A stretch of DNA of 64,000 nucleotides, taken from Gallionella sp. (lineage in GTDB: Bacteria; Pseudomonadota; Gammaproteobacteria; Burkholderiales; Gallionellaceae). The stretch lies in NCBI GenBank assembly GCA_030682375.1, contig JAUXOL010000022.1, positions 248,001-312,000 on the forward strand. Direction: 5' to 3'. A program made the translations under genes and the position numbers. Below are positions 11,201-18,507 of the stretch, piece by piece. How positions within the stretch are numbered: the stretch's first letter is position 1; every line of letters begins with the position of its first letter. The notes beneath the pieces are model-generated. The model ran no database searches. It saw nothing but the letters and a program-made list of their open reading frames with translations, and was not told the origin of the DNA.

Positions 11201-11720
11201 CCGCAAGAAGGTAGAGGCGTACATCAAGGCGCACGAAGACCATCTCACCATCCAACGCATCAAGCGCAACATTCCCGTCACCGCGCTGGATCTGGAGCAA
11301 CTGGACGCGATGCTGTTCAAGGCCAGCGGCATGAAGACCCGCGCGGAGTACGACAAGACCATCCACCCGGAAAAACCGCTGGGCGTGTTCATCCGCGAGC
11401 TGGTTGGATTGGATCGCCATGCCGCCAAGGAAGCCTTCGCGCAATTTCTGGATGCGACCCGCATGAACAGCACCCAGATTCAGTTTATCAATACGCTGAT
11501 TGATTACTTCACGCAGAACGGCGTGATGGAACCGCAGCATCTGGCACAGCCGCCTTTCTCGGACATCCACAGCGATAGCTTGTTTGGGTTGTTCGAGGAG
11601 GGGCAGGTGAAAACGCTGACGGAGAAGATACGCTGGATCAACCAGAACGCAGAGGCGGTTAATGATGAAATGCCGATGCTTAAGGCGGCGGAGCCCAAAC
11701 CGAGGAATTACGGCCAATAG
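8250..11720 (+). CDS. hsdR: Type I restriction enzyme motor/nuclease subunit HsdR
   Basis: ATP-dependent translocase and endonuclease of the type I system. With the start chosen here it has 1156 residues. An N-terminal DUF4145-like helical domain (about 5-130) and a coiled region (150-200) precede the PD-(D/E)xK nuclease, with D253 and E268-x-K270 (AAVEAKR). Superfamily 2 helicase motifs follow: Walker A ATGTGKT at 384-390 and DEAH at 481-484. An EcoEI-type C-terminal domain follows. The ATG at 8250 is preferred over 8223 because GGGAG lies just before it and because the duplicated fragment at 6695 begins at this same codon. The helicase and nuclease residues are intact. Confidence 0.93.
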   Translation: MSNFTFMAEWPELQEPAGKAEALVQADPRAACFYARFAMERAVQWVYRFDPAMRSPGYDDTLNTLIHQPCFKNALPPPLFNKFKLVQKAGNAAVHSERKVAAADAAQALLELHHICYWFYRNYSRQQQVSNQLFDPALIPAPLEAQVKQSAKQLLAVQAQLHKQDEETATELAEREKQNAALREELAALQQQVAALKSEHAQQADSHDYSEAQTRRYLIDQLLREAGWDPEGEKVAEYEVSGMPNNKGVGFVDYVLWGDNGLPLAAVEAKRTTVEPQTGRQQAVLYADCLSKMHGQRPLIYYTNGYNIWFWDDTIYPPRMVQGFHTRDEMQRIIDRRTLATPLAQVEIDSTIAGKGRPYQTLAIRSVCEQFEKHRQHKSLLVMATGTGKTRTVIALVDVLMRAGWVKNVLFLADRNALLTQAKKEFGKLLPKVSAEIVSGGTRALKGRVQLASYPTMMNMLGTPADRRLFGIGHFDLVIVDEAHRSIYQKYRYIFDYFDALLVGLTATPKSEIDKNTYTIFDIENNVPTFAYESGEAFDDQVLVPPKGYSVPLKFVRQGVKYKELPPEEQAEWESKEQLDGREEVLPSELNKFLFNTDTVDKMLQTLVLHGIKVAGGERLGKTIIFAANNAHAELIVERYNKHYRHHAGKFARVITYKEKYADTLIEEFKGEKEPLDPNCPLTIAVSVDMLDTGIDVPEVVNLVFFKVVQSRVKFVQMLGRGTRLYPNLFGPGDDKKEFIVFDYCQNLEFFEANPDGAKDSGNKPLPELIFEKRLQLATVLAKSEYDADQEYRRYTLDLLHHAVAGMNLDNFIVRPRREIVERYQQRERWNVLDALAVGELCNQVGPLPTEAEPINPGEANDEMAMRFDHLALRLQVALLEEGGIPEGLRLQVIDLAHYLEAKSSIPNVKQQLHFIQQVQSDEWWQDVTIPMLEELRCNLRLLIQFIDKDKREVVYTTFADELGVIEGKNVVAIMGAGTGLTQYRKKVEAYIKAHEDHLTIQRIKRNIPVTALDLEQLDAMLFKASGMKTRAEYDKTIHPEKPLGVFIRELVGLDRHAAKEAFAQFLDATRMNSTQIQFINTLIDYFTQNGVMEPQHLAQPPFSDIHSDSLFGLFEEGQVKTLTEKIRWINQNAEAVNDEMPMLKAAEPKPRNYGQ

Positions 11721-11746
11721 AAAATTGGGCGGTGATGCGCTGACTC

Positions 11747-11953
11747 CTAGTAATGCGGCGGCCTTTCGTTTGCGGGCATTCCGCCATCCTTCGCCGCGCT
11801 CAGGGATTCGATGTGGCCCGCCAGCGTTCTGCAAACCGCTTCCAGCCGATCCAACTTTTGCTGCTGCTGATAGATCGTCTTGCTCAGTTCCTCGAGCATG
11901 TCTTCCTGGAAGGCGATTTTCGTTTCGATGTTTACTAGACGTTCTTCATTCAT
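11747..11953 (-). CDS. slyX: SlyX family protein
   Basis: A 68-residue protein starting MNEERLVNIETKIAFQED. It forms one long coiled coil (MLEELSKTIYQQQQKLDRLE) and ends in the typical proline-rich NERPPHY tail. The SlyX family is widespread in Proteobacteria; its molecular function is unknown. It lies convergent to hsdR and diverges from uvrD with about 130 bp between the starts. A longer frame to 12211 exists, but the family begins at this ATG. Confidence 0.9.
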   Translation of the reverse strand: MNEERLVNIETKIAFQEDMLEELSKTIYQQQQKLDRLEAVCRTLAGHIESLSAAKDGGMPANERPPHY

Positions 11954-12086
11954 GAGGCGGTCCTGAGAGTTCGGCGGCTGGCCGGGAAATGGCGGGCATT
12001 CTAGCGCGGGGCGGGCATTCATGCCGGGTGCGCGATGAACAAAGCCGTACCGACGGGCGCAACGCTCCTGTGGGATAATTCGCCCC

Positions 12087-14243
12087 ATGAATTCCCATCT
12101 GCTTTCCGGTCTCAATCCCGAACAACGTGCCGCCGTCGAACTTCCTGCCCAGTCCGCGCTGATCCTCGCGGGTGCGGGCAGCGGCAAGACTCGCGTGCTG
12201 ACGACGCGCATCGCCTATCTCATCAGCACCGGGCAAGTCAGCCCGCACGGCTTGCTGGCGGTGACGTTCACCAACAAGGCCGCGAAGGAGATGGTCACAA
12301 GGCTGTCGGCGATGCTGCCTATCAACACGCGCGGCATGTGGATAGGCACCTTCCACGGGCTGTGCAACCGCATGCTGCGCGCGCATCACCGCGAGGCTAA
12401 CCTGCCGCAGACCTTCCAGATCCTCGACTCGGGCGACCAACTCTCGGCGATCAAGCGCGTGATGAAGGCGTTGAACGTGGACGACGAGAAATACCCACCG
12501 CGCGAGATGCAGAACTTCATCAGCGGCAGCAAGGAGCAGGGGCTGCGCGCGCACGAGGTGGAGGCCTACGATCCCTACACGCGGCGCAAGGTGGAGGTGT
12601 TCGCCGAATACGACGCGCAGTGCCAGCGCGAGGGCGTGGTGGATTTTTCCGAACTGCTGCTGCGCTGCTACGAGCTGCTGTCGCGCAACGCCGCGCTGCG
12701 CGAGCATTATCAGGATCGCTTCAAGCACATCCTGGTGGACGAATTCCAGGACACCAATCCGCTGCAATACCGCTGGCTGAAACTGCTGGCCGGACGCAGC
12801 AATGCACTGTTCGCGGTCGGCGACGACGACCAGTCCATCTACGCGTTCCGCGGCGCGAACGTCGGCAACATGCAGGATCTGCTGCGCGACTTCCATGTCG
12901 AGAGCGTCATCAAGCTGGAACAGAACTACCGCTCGCACGGCAATATCCTGGAGGCGGCCAACGCGCTGATCAGCAACAACCGCAACCGCCTCGGCAAGAA
13001 CCTGTGGACCTCGGAGAACGGCGGCGAACAGTTGCGCGTATACGAGGCCGCGACCGATGTGGACGAGGCCGCCTTCATCGTCGACGAGATCAAGCAGATC
13101 AAGCGCGACGGCGTGAACCTGAAAGAGATCGCGTTGCTGTACCGCTCCAACGCGCAATCGCGCGTGCTGGAACATGCGCTGGTGTCGGCGGGGCTGTCGT
13201 ACCGCGTGTACGGCGGGCTGCGCTTCTTCGAGAGGCAGGAGATCAAGCACGCGCTGGCCTACCTGCGCCTGATGGAGAACACCGACGACGACAACGCGCT
13301 GCTGCGCATCATCAACTTCCCCACGCGCGGCATAGGCGCGCGCAGCATCGAGCAACTGCAGGATGCGGCGAAGATGAACGGCACCACGCTGTGGGATGCG
13401 GCGGCGCGTGCGGGCGGCAAGGTATCGGCCTTCGTCGCGCTGATGGAGTCGCTGCGCAGCGGAACGAAGGACTTGCCGCTGCCCGAGATCATCGACCATG
13501 TGCTGGAGCACAGCGGGCTGGTGGAACACTTCAAGAACGAAACCGGCGCGAAGAAGCGCGAGGCCGAAGAACGGCTGGAGAACCTGAACGAGCTGATCAA
13601 CTCGGCGACGATGTTCGTGCACGAGAACGAGGACGACAGCCTGACCTCGTTCCTGACCCACGCCTCGCTGGAAGCGGGCGAACATCAGGCGGGCGATCAG
13701 GACGATGCGCTGCACCTGATGACGGTGCATGCCTCCAAGGGGCTGGAATTCCACACGGTGTTCATCACCGGGCTGGAAGACGGCCTGTTCCCGCACCAGA
13801 ACAGCCAGAACGTGGACGGCGGGCTGGATGAGGAACGCCGATTGATGTACGTGGCGATCACGCGCGCGCGCCGCCAGCTCTACCTGACCTTCGCGCAACG
13901 CCGCATGCTGCACGGACAGGCGAACTACAGCACGGCCTCGAACTTCCTGAGCGAGCTGCCGGAAGAGCTGCTGCGCTGGCTGTCGCCGCGCTTCGTCGCG
14001 CCCAAGCGCTTCGATTCCTATCTGCCGCCGAGCGCCGACGCCTCGTTCGGCGCAGCTCCCGCGCCTTCAAGGGCCGACGCAGGCATATGGCGCATCGGCC
14101 AGCGCGTGTTCCACCAGAAGTTTGGCGAAGGCGTGGTCACCGGCGTCGAGGGCGGCGGCGCGGATGCGCGCGTACAAGTCAATTTCAAGCATGCCGGCAG
14201 CAAGTGGCTGGCGCTGGAATATGCCAAGCTCACTGCCGTGTAG
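12087..14243 (+). CDS. uvrD: UvrD-type superfamily 1 DNA helicase
   Basis: 3'-5' DNA helicase for nucleotide-excision and mismatch repair. The 718 residues match the UvrD length. Walker A AGAGSGKT is at 28-35, Walker B is VDEFQDT, motif III is GDDDQSIYAFRGA, and motifs V-VI include TVHASKGLEF and YVAITRARRQLYL. The C-terminal domain (about 665-715, IGQRVFHQKFGEGVV) is the UvrD-specific RNA-polymerase/partner-binding fold. This tail favours UvrD over Rep or PcrA. It stands alone with no obvious operon partner. Confidence 0.93.
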   Translation: MNSHLLSGLNPEQRAAVELPAQSALILAGAGSGKTRVLTTRIAYLISTGQVSPHGLLAVTFTNKAAKEMVTRLSAMLPINTRGMWIGTFHGLCNRMLRAHHREANLPQTFQILDSGDQLSAIKRVMKALNVDDEKYPPREMQNFISGSKEQGLRAHEVEAYDPYTRRKVEVFAEYDAQCQREGVVDFSELLLRCYELLSRNAALREHYQDRFKHILVDEFQDTNPLQYRWLKLLAGRSNALFAVGDDDQSIYAFRGANVGNMQDLLRDFHVESVIKLEQNYRSHGNILEAANALISNNRNRLGKNLWTSENGGEQLRVYEAATDVDEAAFIVDEIKQIKRDGVNLKEIALLYRSNAQSRVLEHALVSAGLSYRVYGGLRFFERQEIKHALAYLRLMENTDDDNALLRIINFPTRGIGARSIEQLQDAAKMNGTTLWDAAARAGGKVSAFVALMESLRSGTKDLPLPEIIDHVLEHSGLVEHFKNETGAKKREAEERLENLNELINSATMFVHENEDDSLTSFLTHASLEAGEHQAGDQDDALHLMTVHASKGLEFHTVFITGLEDGLFPHQNSQNVDGGLDEERRLMYVAITRARRQLYLTFAQRRMLHGQANYSTASNFLSELPEELLRWLSPRFVAPKRFDSYLPPSADASFGAAPAPSRADAGIWRIGQRVFHQKFGEGVVTGVEGGGADARVQVNFKHAGSKWLALEYAKLTAV

Positions 14244-14436
14244 ATTCCGACTCACTCATGAACTCCCTCGATACGGCGTTGCACGCCTACTAGAGAAACT
14301 ACTAGCCATTCGACTAGGCCATCAAAAAACGATAGCCAAGTCGCTGGTTATCAGGACGAACGGCCTGCAATTAAGCACCGTTCGTGCTGAGTGTCTTGCG
14401 TAGCAAGACTTATCGAAGCATGAATGGTGCGCATCA

Positions 14437-14925
14437 ATGACAGAAAATTATTCTTCGCCCCCAAAAACCTTGCCTGACAACGTACCGGGCAAACGGTTGC
14501 GGCTGATCGTCGAGAGCTATCGCAGGCTGACGGGAAAGGAGTTGCTCGGCGAAATTCCGGATGACGACAAAGCATTGCGCGAAGCGCTGTGGAACGCCCC
14601 CCGCGCCATCGTCGCCCACGGCACCGAGGACGACCCGGTGTTCTTCTACGGCAACCGCCTCGCACTGGAACTGTTCGAGATGAATTTCGAAGATTTCACC
14701 CGCCTGCCTTCGCGCTTCTCCGCCGAACCGCTGGAACGGGACGCGCGCGCCCTGCTGCTGGAACGGGTGGCGCGGCAAGGTTATGTGGACGACTATGCGG
14801 GCGTCCGCATCTCCGGCAAGGGCAGGCGCTTCATGATAGAAGCGGCGACGGTGTGGAATCTGATAGACGAAACCGGGAACGCTAGCGGGCAAGCCGCGAC
14901 ATTCGTTGACTGGCGGGCCCTATAA
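14437..14925 (+). CDS. MEKHLA-domain protein
   Basis: A 162-residue protein whose body from about residue 20 matches the MEKHLA domain (PF08670), a PAS-like sensory fold. Typical features are IVESYRRLTGKEL, then HGTEDDPVFFYGNRLALELFEM and a C-terminal beta segment RFMIEAATVWNLID. There is no attached output domain, DNA-binding motif or signal peptide, so it is probably a cytoplasmic stand-alone sensor or binding module. The ~190 bases before it contain only an imperfect palindrome around 14375-14432. Function unknown. Confidence 0.8.
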   Translation: MTENYSSPPKTLPDNVPGKRLRLIVESYRRLTGKELLGEIPDDDKALREALWNAPRAIVAHGTEDDPVFFYGNRLALELFEMNFEDFTRLPSRFSAEPLERDARALLLERVARQGYVDDYAGVRISGKGRRFMIEAATVWNLIDETGNASGQAATFVDWRAL

Positions 14926-14934
14926 AAAGCCCCA

Positions 14935-15130
14935 TGTAGGTCGGGCTCTGCGTGTGTTGTTGGGGCTTTAGCCCCTTACAACCACAGCGTACTCCTTGCG
15001 GGTGCCGCCCGACCGCTTCGACAAGCTCAGGACAGGCATGGTGGGCAAAGCCCACCCTACCAAACTGCGTGTGTTGTCGGGGAGCAAGCCCAATACAACC
15101 ACGGCGTCCCCCTTGCGGGCGCACACGACA
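14935..15130. repeat. Degenerate composite of interspersed repeats
   Basis: Contains two diverged pieces of the GTAGGTCGGG repeat seen around fic (GTTGTTGGGGCTTTAGCCCC and a second GTGTGTTGTCGGGG piece, each followed by CCTTGCGGG). Between them is a GGTGGGCAAAGCCCACC hairpin and a CTTCGACAAGCTCAGGACAG unit. It is a patchwork of insertions and no gene is seen. Confidence 0.7.
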
Positions 15131-15167
15131 AGCATGTTCGCGTGCAGGGCACGCTCCTACAGCTTCG

Positions 15168-15659
15168 TCAGGCTGGAGGAAATTCCGCGGCGATCTTGTC
15201 CGGCACTTCGCCCTTGATCGCCTGCGCGGTCGCGCTGAATTCCAGCACGGCGGTGATCATCACCGCGATCAGCGTCGGCATCAGCGCGATGCGCGTCATC
15301 GCGGTCCACATGATGGAGCTCATGTTGGCGTCATCCGAGATGCTGCTAAGCAGCCATGCGACGAAGACCAGCACCGCGGTGATCGCATAACCCAGCATCA
15401 GGAGCTTGCAGCGCCGGAAGGTGAGCTTCCAGTGCGCCGCGACGAACCACGGCAACGCGCTGCTGCGGCCGCGCAAGTAGATGTAGGCGATCAGCGCGCC
15501 GGAGCAGGCGAGCGGGATCAGCAGGCCTATCATGCCGATCTTCAGGCCGATCACTGCCGGAGTCATGAACAGGTCGAACAGGAACAGTCCCAGGATGAAG
15601 GTGTTGTGCGGCGCTTGCGCGTCCTTGCGCTCCTGGGCGGTGGCGGCGGGATATTGCAT
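15168..15659 (-). CDS. Inner-membrane protein of unknown function
   Basis: A 163-residue protein with a short soluble N-terminus (MQYPAATAQERKDAQ) followed by about four hydrophobic segments (roughly 22-45, 47-65, 90-110 and 128-150). No catalytic motif is visible. It starts 2 bases after the stop of the upstream BPSS1780-type membrane gene, so the two are almost certainly co-translated with thrB. They may be subunits of one membrane assembly, but nothing in the sequence names a substrate. Confidence 0.7.
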   Translation of the reverse strand: MQYPAATAQERKDAQAPHNTFILGLFLFDLFMTPAVIGLKIGMIGLLIPLACSGALIAYIYLRGRSSALPWFVAAHWKLTFRRCKLLMLGYAITAVLVFVAWLLSSISDDANMSSIMWTAMTRIALMPTLIAVMITAVLEFSATAQAIKGEVPDKIAAEFPPA

Positions 15660-15661
15660 GG

Positions 15662-16435
15662 TCAGGCCTCCGTATCGATCTTGGTGTGTTGGCCGGGCGT
15701 CAGCTCGTCCGGGAACGGGAATATGTTGCGGTAACTGACATAGAGCGATGTCAGGCCGAGCGGCAACAGCACGATCATGCCGAGGCCGAACGGCACGATG
15801 CCGAGCACCAGCGCGGCACCCTGCATGATCAGGCTGTATACGGTGTAAGGGACGATGTTGCGCAACGAGCCGGCGAAGCTGGCGCGCAATGCGGCGAGCG
15901 GCGGCACGTCGCTGAAGAACACCAGCATAGGCGCGTACTGCAATGCCAGCATCAGCGCGAACATCATCGTGAAGCCGACCAGCAGCCCGAGGGCGACGCC
16001 CGATCCCGCCGCCTGCATCGCATCGACCAGTATCTGCGGATCGTTGGATGCCTTGAAGTTCTCCAGCAGCGTGGCGAGCGCATCGCCGCCGATGAAGATC
16101 ACCGTCATCGAAACGATCAGCAGCCCCATCATCATGAATCCGCCGATGGAGATCAGCGGCATGGTGTGTTTATCGAATCCGGCGATGAGCTGCGTCAATT
16201 CGACTTCTTCGTTCTCCTCCAGCGCGCGGCAGACGCGCATGTAGCCCGCCATCAGCACCGGCATCAGCAACACCGCGAGCAGCGGGCCGAACATCGGGAT
16301 ATGGAATGCGAGGAACATGCCGAACGCGCCGACCAGCGCGAGGGATATCGCCAGCAGCGGGTTATGCATGATCAGCTGCCAGCCCTGCTTTACCCAGGTC
16401 CAGCCGCGCGCGGCATTCAGTTTGCGTATTTCCAT
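15662..16435 (-). CDS. BPSS1780-family membrane protein
   Basis: A 257-residue integral membrane protein with an N-terminal signature MEIRKLNAARGWTWVKQGWQ and about six hydrophobic helices. It resembles the betaproteobacterial BPSS1780 family, whose function is unknown. An ATG at 16450 overlaps the thrB stop (ATGA), but the ATG at 16435 has GGAGGCG six bases upstream and matches the family start, so it is preferred. It lies immediately downstream of thrB in the thrB operon. Confidence 0.8.
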   Translation of the reverse strand: MEIRKLNAARGWTWVKQGWQLIMHNPLLAISLALVGAFGMFLAFHIPMFGPLLAVLLMPVLMAGYMRVCRALEENEEVELTQLIAGFDKHTMPLISIGGFMMMGLLIVSMTVIFIGGDALATLLENFKASNDPQILVDAMQAAGSGVALGLLVGFTMMFALMLALQYAPMLVFFSDVPPLAALRASFAGSLRNIVPYTVYSLIMQGAALVLGIVPFGLGMIVLLPLGLTSLYVSYRNIFPFPDELTPGQHTKIDTEA

Positions 16436-16446
16436 GTCGCCTCCGT

Positions 16447-17391
16447 TCATAGCCAGACTGTTTGCGCTGTCGCGATGTGGTTGCGCAGCACGCGTTCGAA
16501 ATGGCCGGGGTCATGCGCGTTGATCAGCTCGCCGTCGCGCGGCAGGTGCAGGTCGTACAGGCGGGACAGCCAGAAACGCAGCGCAGCCAGCCGCAGCATC
16601 GCAGGCCAGGCACTGCGCTCGGCGTCGGTGAGCGGACGCTCCGCGTGGTAGGCGCGCAAGAAAGCCTGCGCACGAGCGGCGTCCAGTTTGCCTTCGGCAT
16701 GCTGCATGCACCAATCGTTGACGGTGATCGCCACGTCATACAGCAGCGCATCGCTGCAGGCGAAATAGAAATCGATCAGCCCGCCGACGCGGTCGCCTTC
16801 CAGCAGCACGTTGTCGCGGAACAGGTCGGCGTGGATCACGCCCTGCGGCAATCGGGCAGCGCCGCTCTGCGCATGCAGCGCGATTTCGCTGTCCAGCAAT
16901 GAGGCCTGATCCGCGTCCAGAAAGGGGCGCACCTGCGGCGCGGTCGCCGCACGCCAGCCCGCACCGCGCGGGTTGGGCATCACTTGCGAGAAGCTCTGCC
17001 CGGCGATGTGCATCTGACCCAACATCGCACCGATGGCCGCGCATTGCACCTCGCTAGGTGCGGTAACGGACTTGCCGGAGAGCCGCGTCGCGATGCAGGC
17101 CGGCTTGCCGTTCAACTCGCCCAGAAACTGGTTGCGCCGACTCGCCACCGGGCTGGGGCAGGGTATGCCGTGCCGCGCGAGGTGCGCCATCAAGTTGAGG
17201 TAGAACGGCAGTTCGTCCGCTGTCAGCTTCTCGAACAGCGTCAACACGAAACGACCGTTGCCGGTGGTGACGAAGTAATTGGTGTTCTCGATGCCGGAGG
17301 CGATAGGCTGCAGTTCGAGCAATTGGCCGAGCGAATAATCGCCCAGCCAGGCGGTCAGCTCCGCCTCGGAGACGCTGGTGAAAACCGCCAT
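16447..17391 (-). CDS. thrB: Homoserine kinase (ThrB, aminoglycoside-phosphotransferase fold)
   Basis: Phosphorylates homoserine in threonine synthesis. The 314-residue protein starts MAVFTSVSEAEL and belongs to the ThrB type of pseudomonads and betaproteobacteria (APH fold), not the GHMP-kinase ThrB of enterics. The APH catalytic and metal motifs are HADLFRDN and IDFYFA. It starts 1 base after the DUF2782 stop and overlaps the next gene, so the whole minus-strand set is an operon. A longer frame to 17502 runs into DUF2782 and is not used. Confidence 0.92.
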   Translation of the reverse strand: MAVFTSVSEAELTAWLGDYSLGQLLELQPIASGIENTNYFVTTGNGRFVLTLFEKLTADELPFYLNLMAHLARHGIPCPSPVASRRNQFLGELNGKPACIATRLSGKSVTAPSEVQCAAIGAMLGQMHIAGQSFSQVMPNPRGAGWRAATAPQVRPFLDADQASLLDSEIALHAQSGAARLPQGVIHADLFRDNVLLEGDRVGGLIDFYFACSDALLYDVAITVNDWCMQHAEGKLDAARAQAFLRAYHAERPLTDAERSAWPAMLRLAALRFWLSRLYDLHLPRDGELINAHDPGHFERVLRNHIATAQTVWL

Positions 17392-17392
17392 A

Positions 17393-17722
17393 TCAGAACT
17401 TGAAGATGACCCAGCGCGGCACGCGCAGACCGGAGTCCAGGCTTTCCTGGCGGGCGAACTTGCCGTCGCCGCGTTCGTCGACCAGATAATAGGGCACGCC
17501 ATGCTTGGGCGTGATCTTGATCATGTACAGCTTGCCGTTGGCGCGAAACTCTTCGATCGTCTGTTCGGTTTCCTTGGTGATGGTCACCCCCGGCTCATCC
17601 GGCGCTTCTTCCGCCTCGAATGCGGGCGGAGGCGGCAGCGGCTCGAGATTGGAAGGAACCGGCTGCTGGGCGTAGGCGGACAGGGAAAGTCCGCTCAATA
17701 GCAGTAATGGCAGGAGTCGCAT
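17393..17722 (-). CDS. DUF2782 periplasmic protein
   Basis: A 109-residue protein with a signal peptide (MRLLPLLLLSGLSLSAYA, cut before QQPVPS), a proline-rich linker and a small beta domain (VTITKETEQTIEEFRANGKLYMIK ending VPRWVIFKF). This matches DUF2782 (PF11191), a family conserved between polA and thrB in Betaproteobacteria. Function unknown; predicted periplasmic. Confidence 0.87.
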   Translation of the reverse strand: MRLLPLLLLSGLSLSAYAQQPVPSNLEPLPPPPAFEAEEAPDEPGVTITKETEQTIEEFRANGKLYMIKITPKHGVPYYLVDERGDGKFARQESLDSGLRVPRWVIFKF

Positions 17723-17764
17723 CGCAGTAGCCTCGAAGGTTGGTATACGCGCATTTTAGCCGAT

Positions 17765-18481
17765 TTAGAGATACATCTGGCGCTCGCGCTCTGCCTCCGA
17801 CGGCTGGAAGCCGCGCGTCTCGTAATGCTTGAAGATCGCGCCGACCACCGCTTCCGGGTCGTCGATGACCTGTACCAGGTCCATGTCCTCCGGGCTGATC
17901 ACCTGCTCTTCCAGCAAGGCGCTGCGGAACCAATCGACCATGCCGCCCCAGAACTTGCTGCCGACCAGAATGATGGGCATGCGGCGCGTCTTGCCGGTCT
18001 GCACCAGCGTCAGCGCTTCCATCAGCTCGTCCAGCGTACCGAAGCCGCCCGGCATCACCACATAGGCGCTGGCGAATTTGACGAACATTACCTTGCGCGC
18101 GAAGAAGTGCTGGAACGTCTGGCTGATGTTCTGGTAAGTGTTGGTGTGCTGCTCGTGCGGCAGCTGGATGTTCAGGCCGACGCTGGGCGACTTGCCGTAG
18201 AACGCACCCTTGTTGGCCGCCTCCATGATGCCGGGGCCGCCGCCGGAGATCACCGCGAAGCCGGCGTCGGACAGCAGCCGCGCGATCTCCTCGGCGAGTT
18301 TGTAATAGGGCTGGTCCGGCTTGGTGCGGGCGCTGCCGAAGATGCTGACGGCCGGATGGATGCGGTTGAGACGGTCGGTGGCCGAGACGAACTCTGACAT
18401 AATGCCGAACACTCGCCAGGCCTCCTTGGAGTTCCAGCTTTCCGGTATCGCCGAGACGGGCAGTTTGGACGGTATGCTCAT
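17765..18481 (-). CDS. LOG-family protein (TIGR00730 nucleotide phosphoribohydrolase)
   Basis: A Rossmann-fold protein of 238 residues. The LOG motifs are present: SGGGPGIMEAANKGA and PGGFGTLDELMEALTLVQ, which form the nucleotide-binding and catalytic site. Characterised members release the base from nucleoside 5'-monophosphates (cytokinin riboside monophosphates in plants and actinobacteria); the bacterial substrate here is unknown. It diverges from polA with only 26 bp between the starts, so the promoters must overlap the coding ends. Confidence 0.9.
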   Translation of the reverse strand: MSIPSKLPVSAIPESWNSKEAWRVFGIMSEFVSATDRLNRIHPAVSIFGSARTKPDQPYYKLAEEIARLLSDAGFAVISGGGPGIMEAANKGAFYGKSPSVGLNIQLPHEQHTNTYQNISQTFQHFFARKVMFVKFASAYVVMPGGFGTLDELMEALTLVQTGKTRRMPIILVGSKFWGGMVDWFRSALLEEQVISPEDMDLVQVIDDPEAVVGAIFKHYETRGFQPSEAERERQMYL

Positions 18482-18507
18482 GCAATTTCCCCAAGCGAAT
18501 TATTGAA

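Noticed and set aside
8646-11834. 1062-codon minus-strand open frame across hsdR
   Set aside because: Antisense artefact of high GC; HsdR motifs are complete on the plus strand, and the minus translation is low-complexity.
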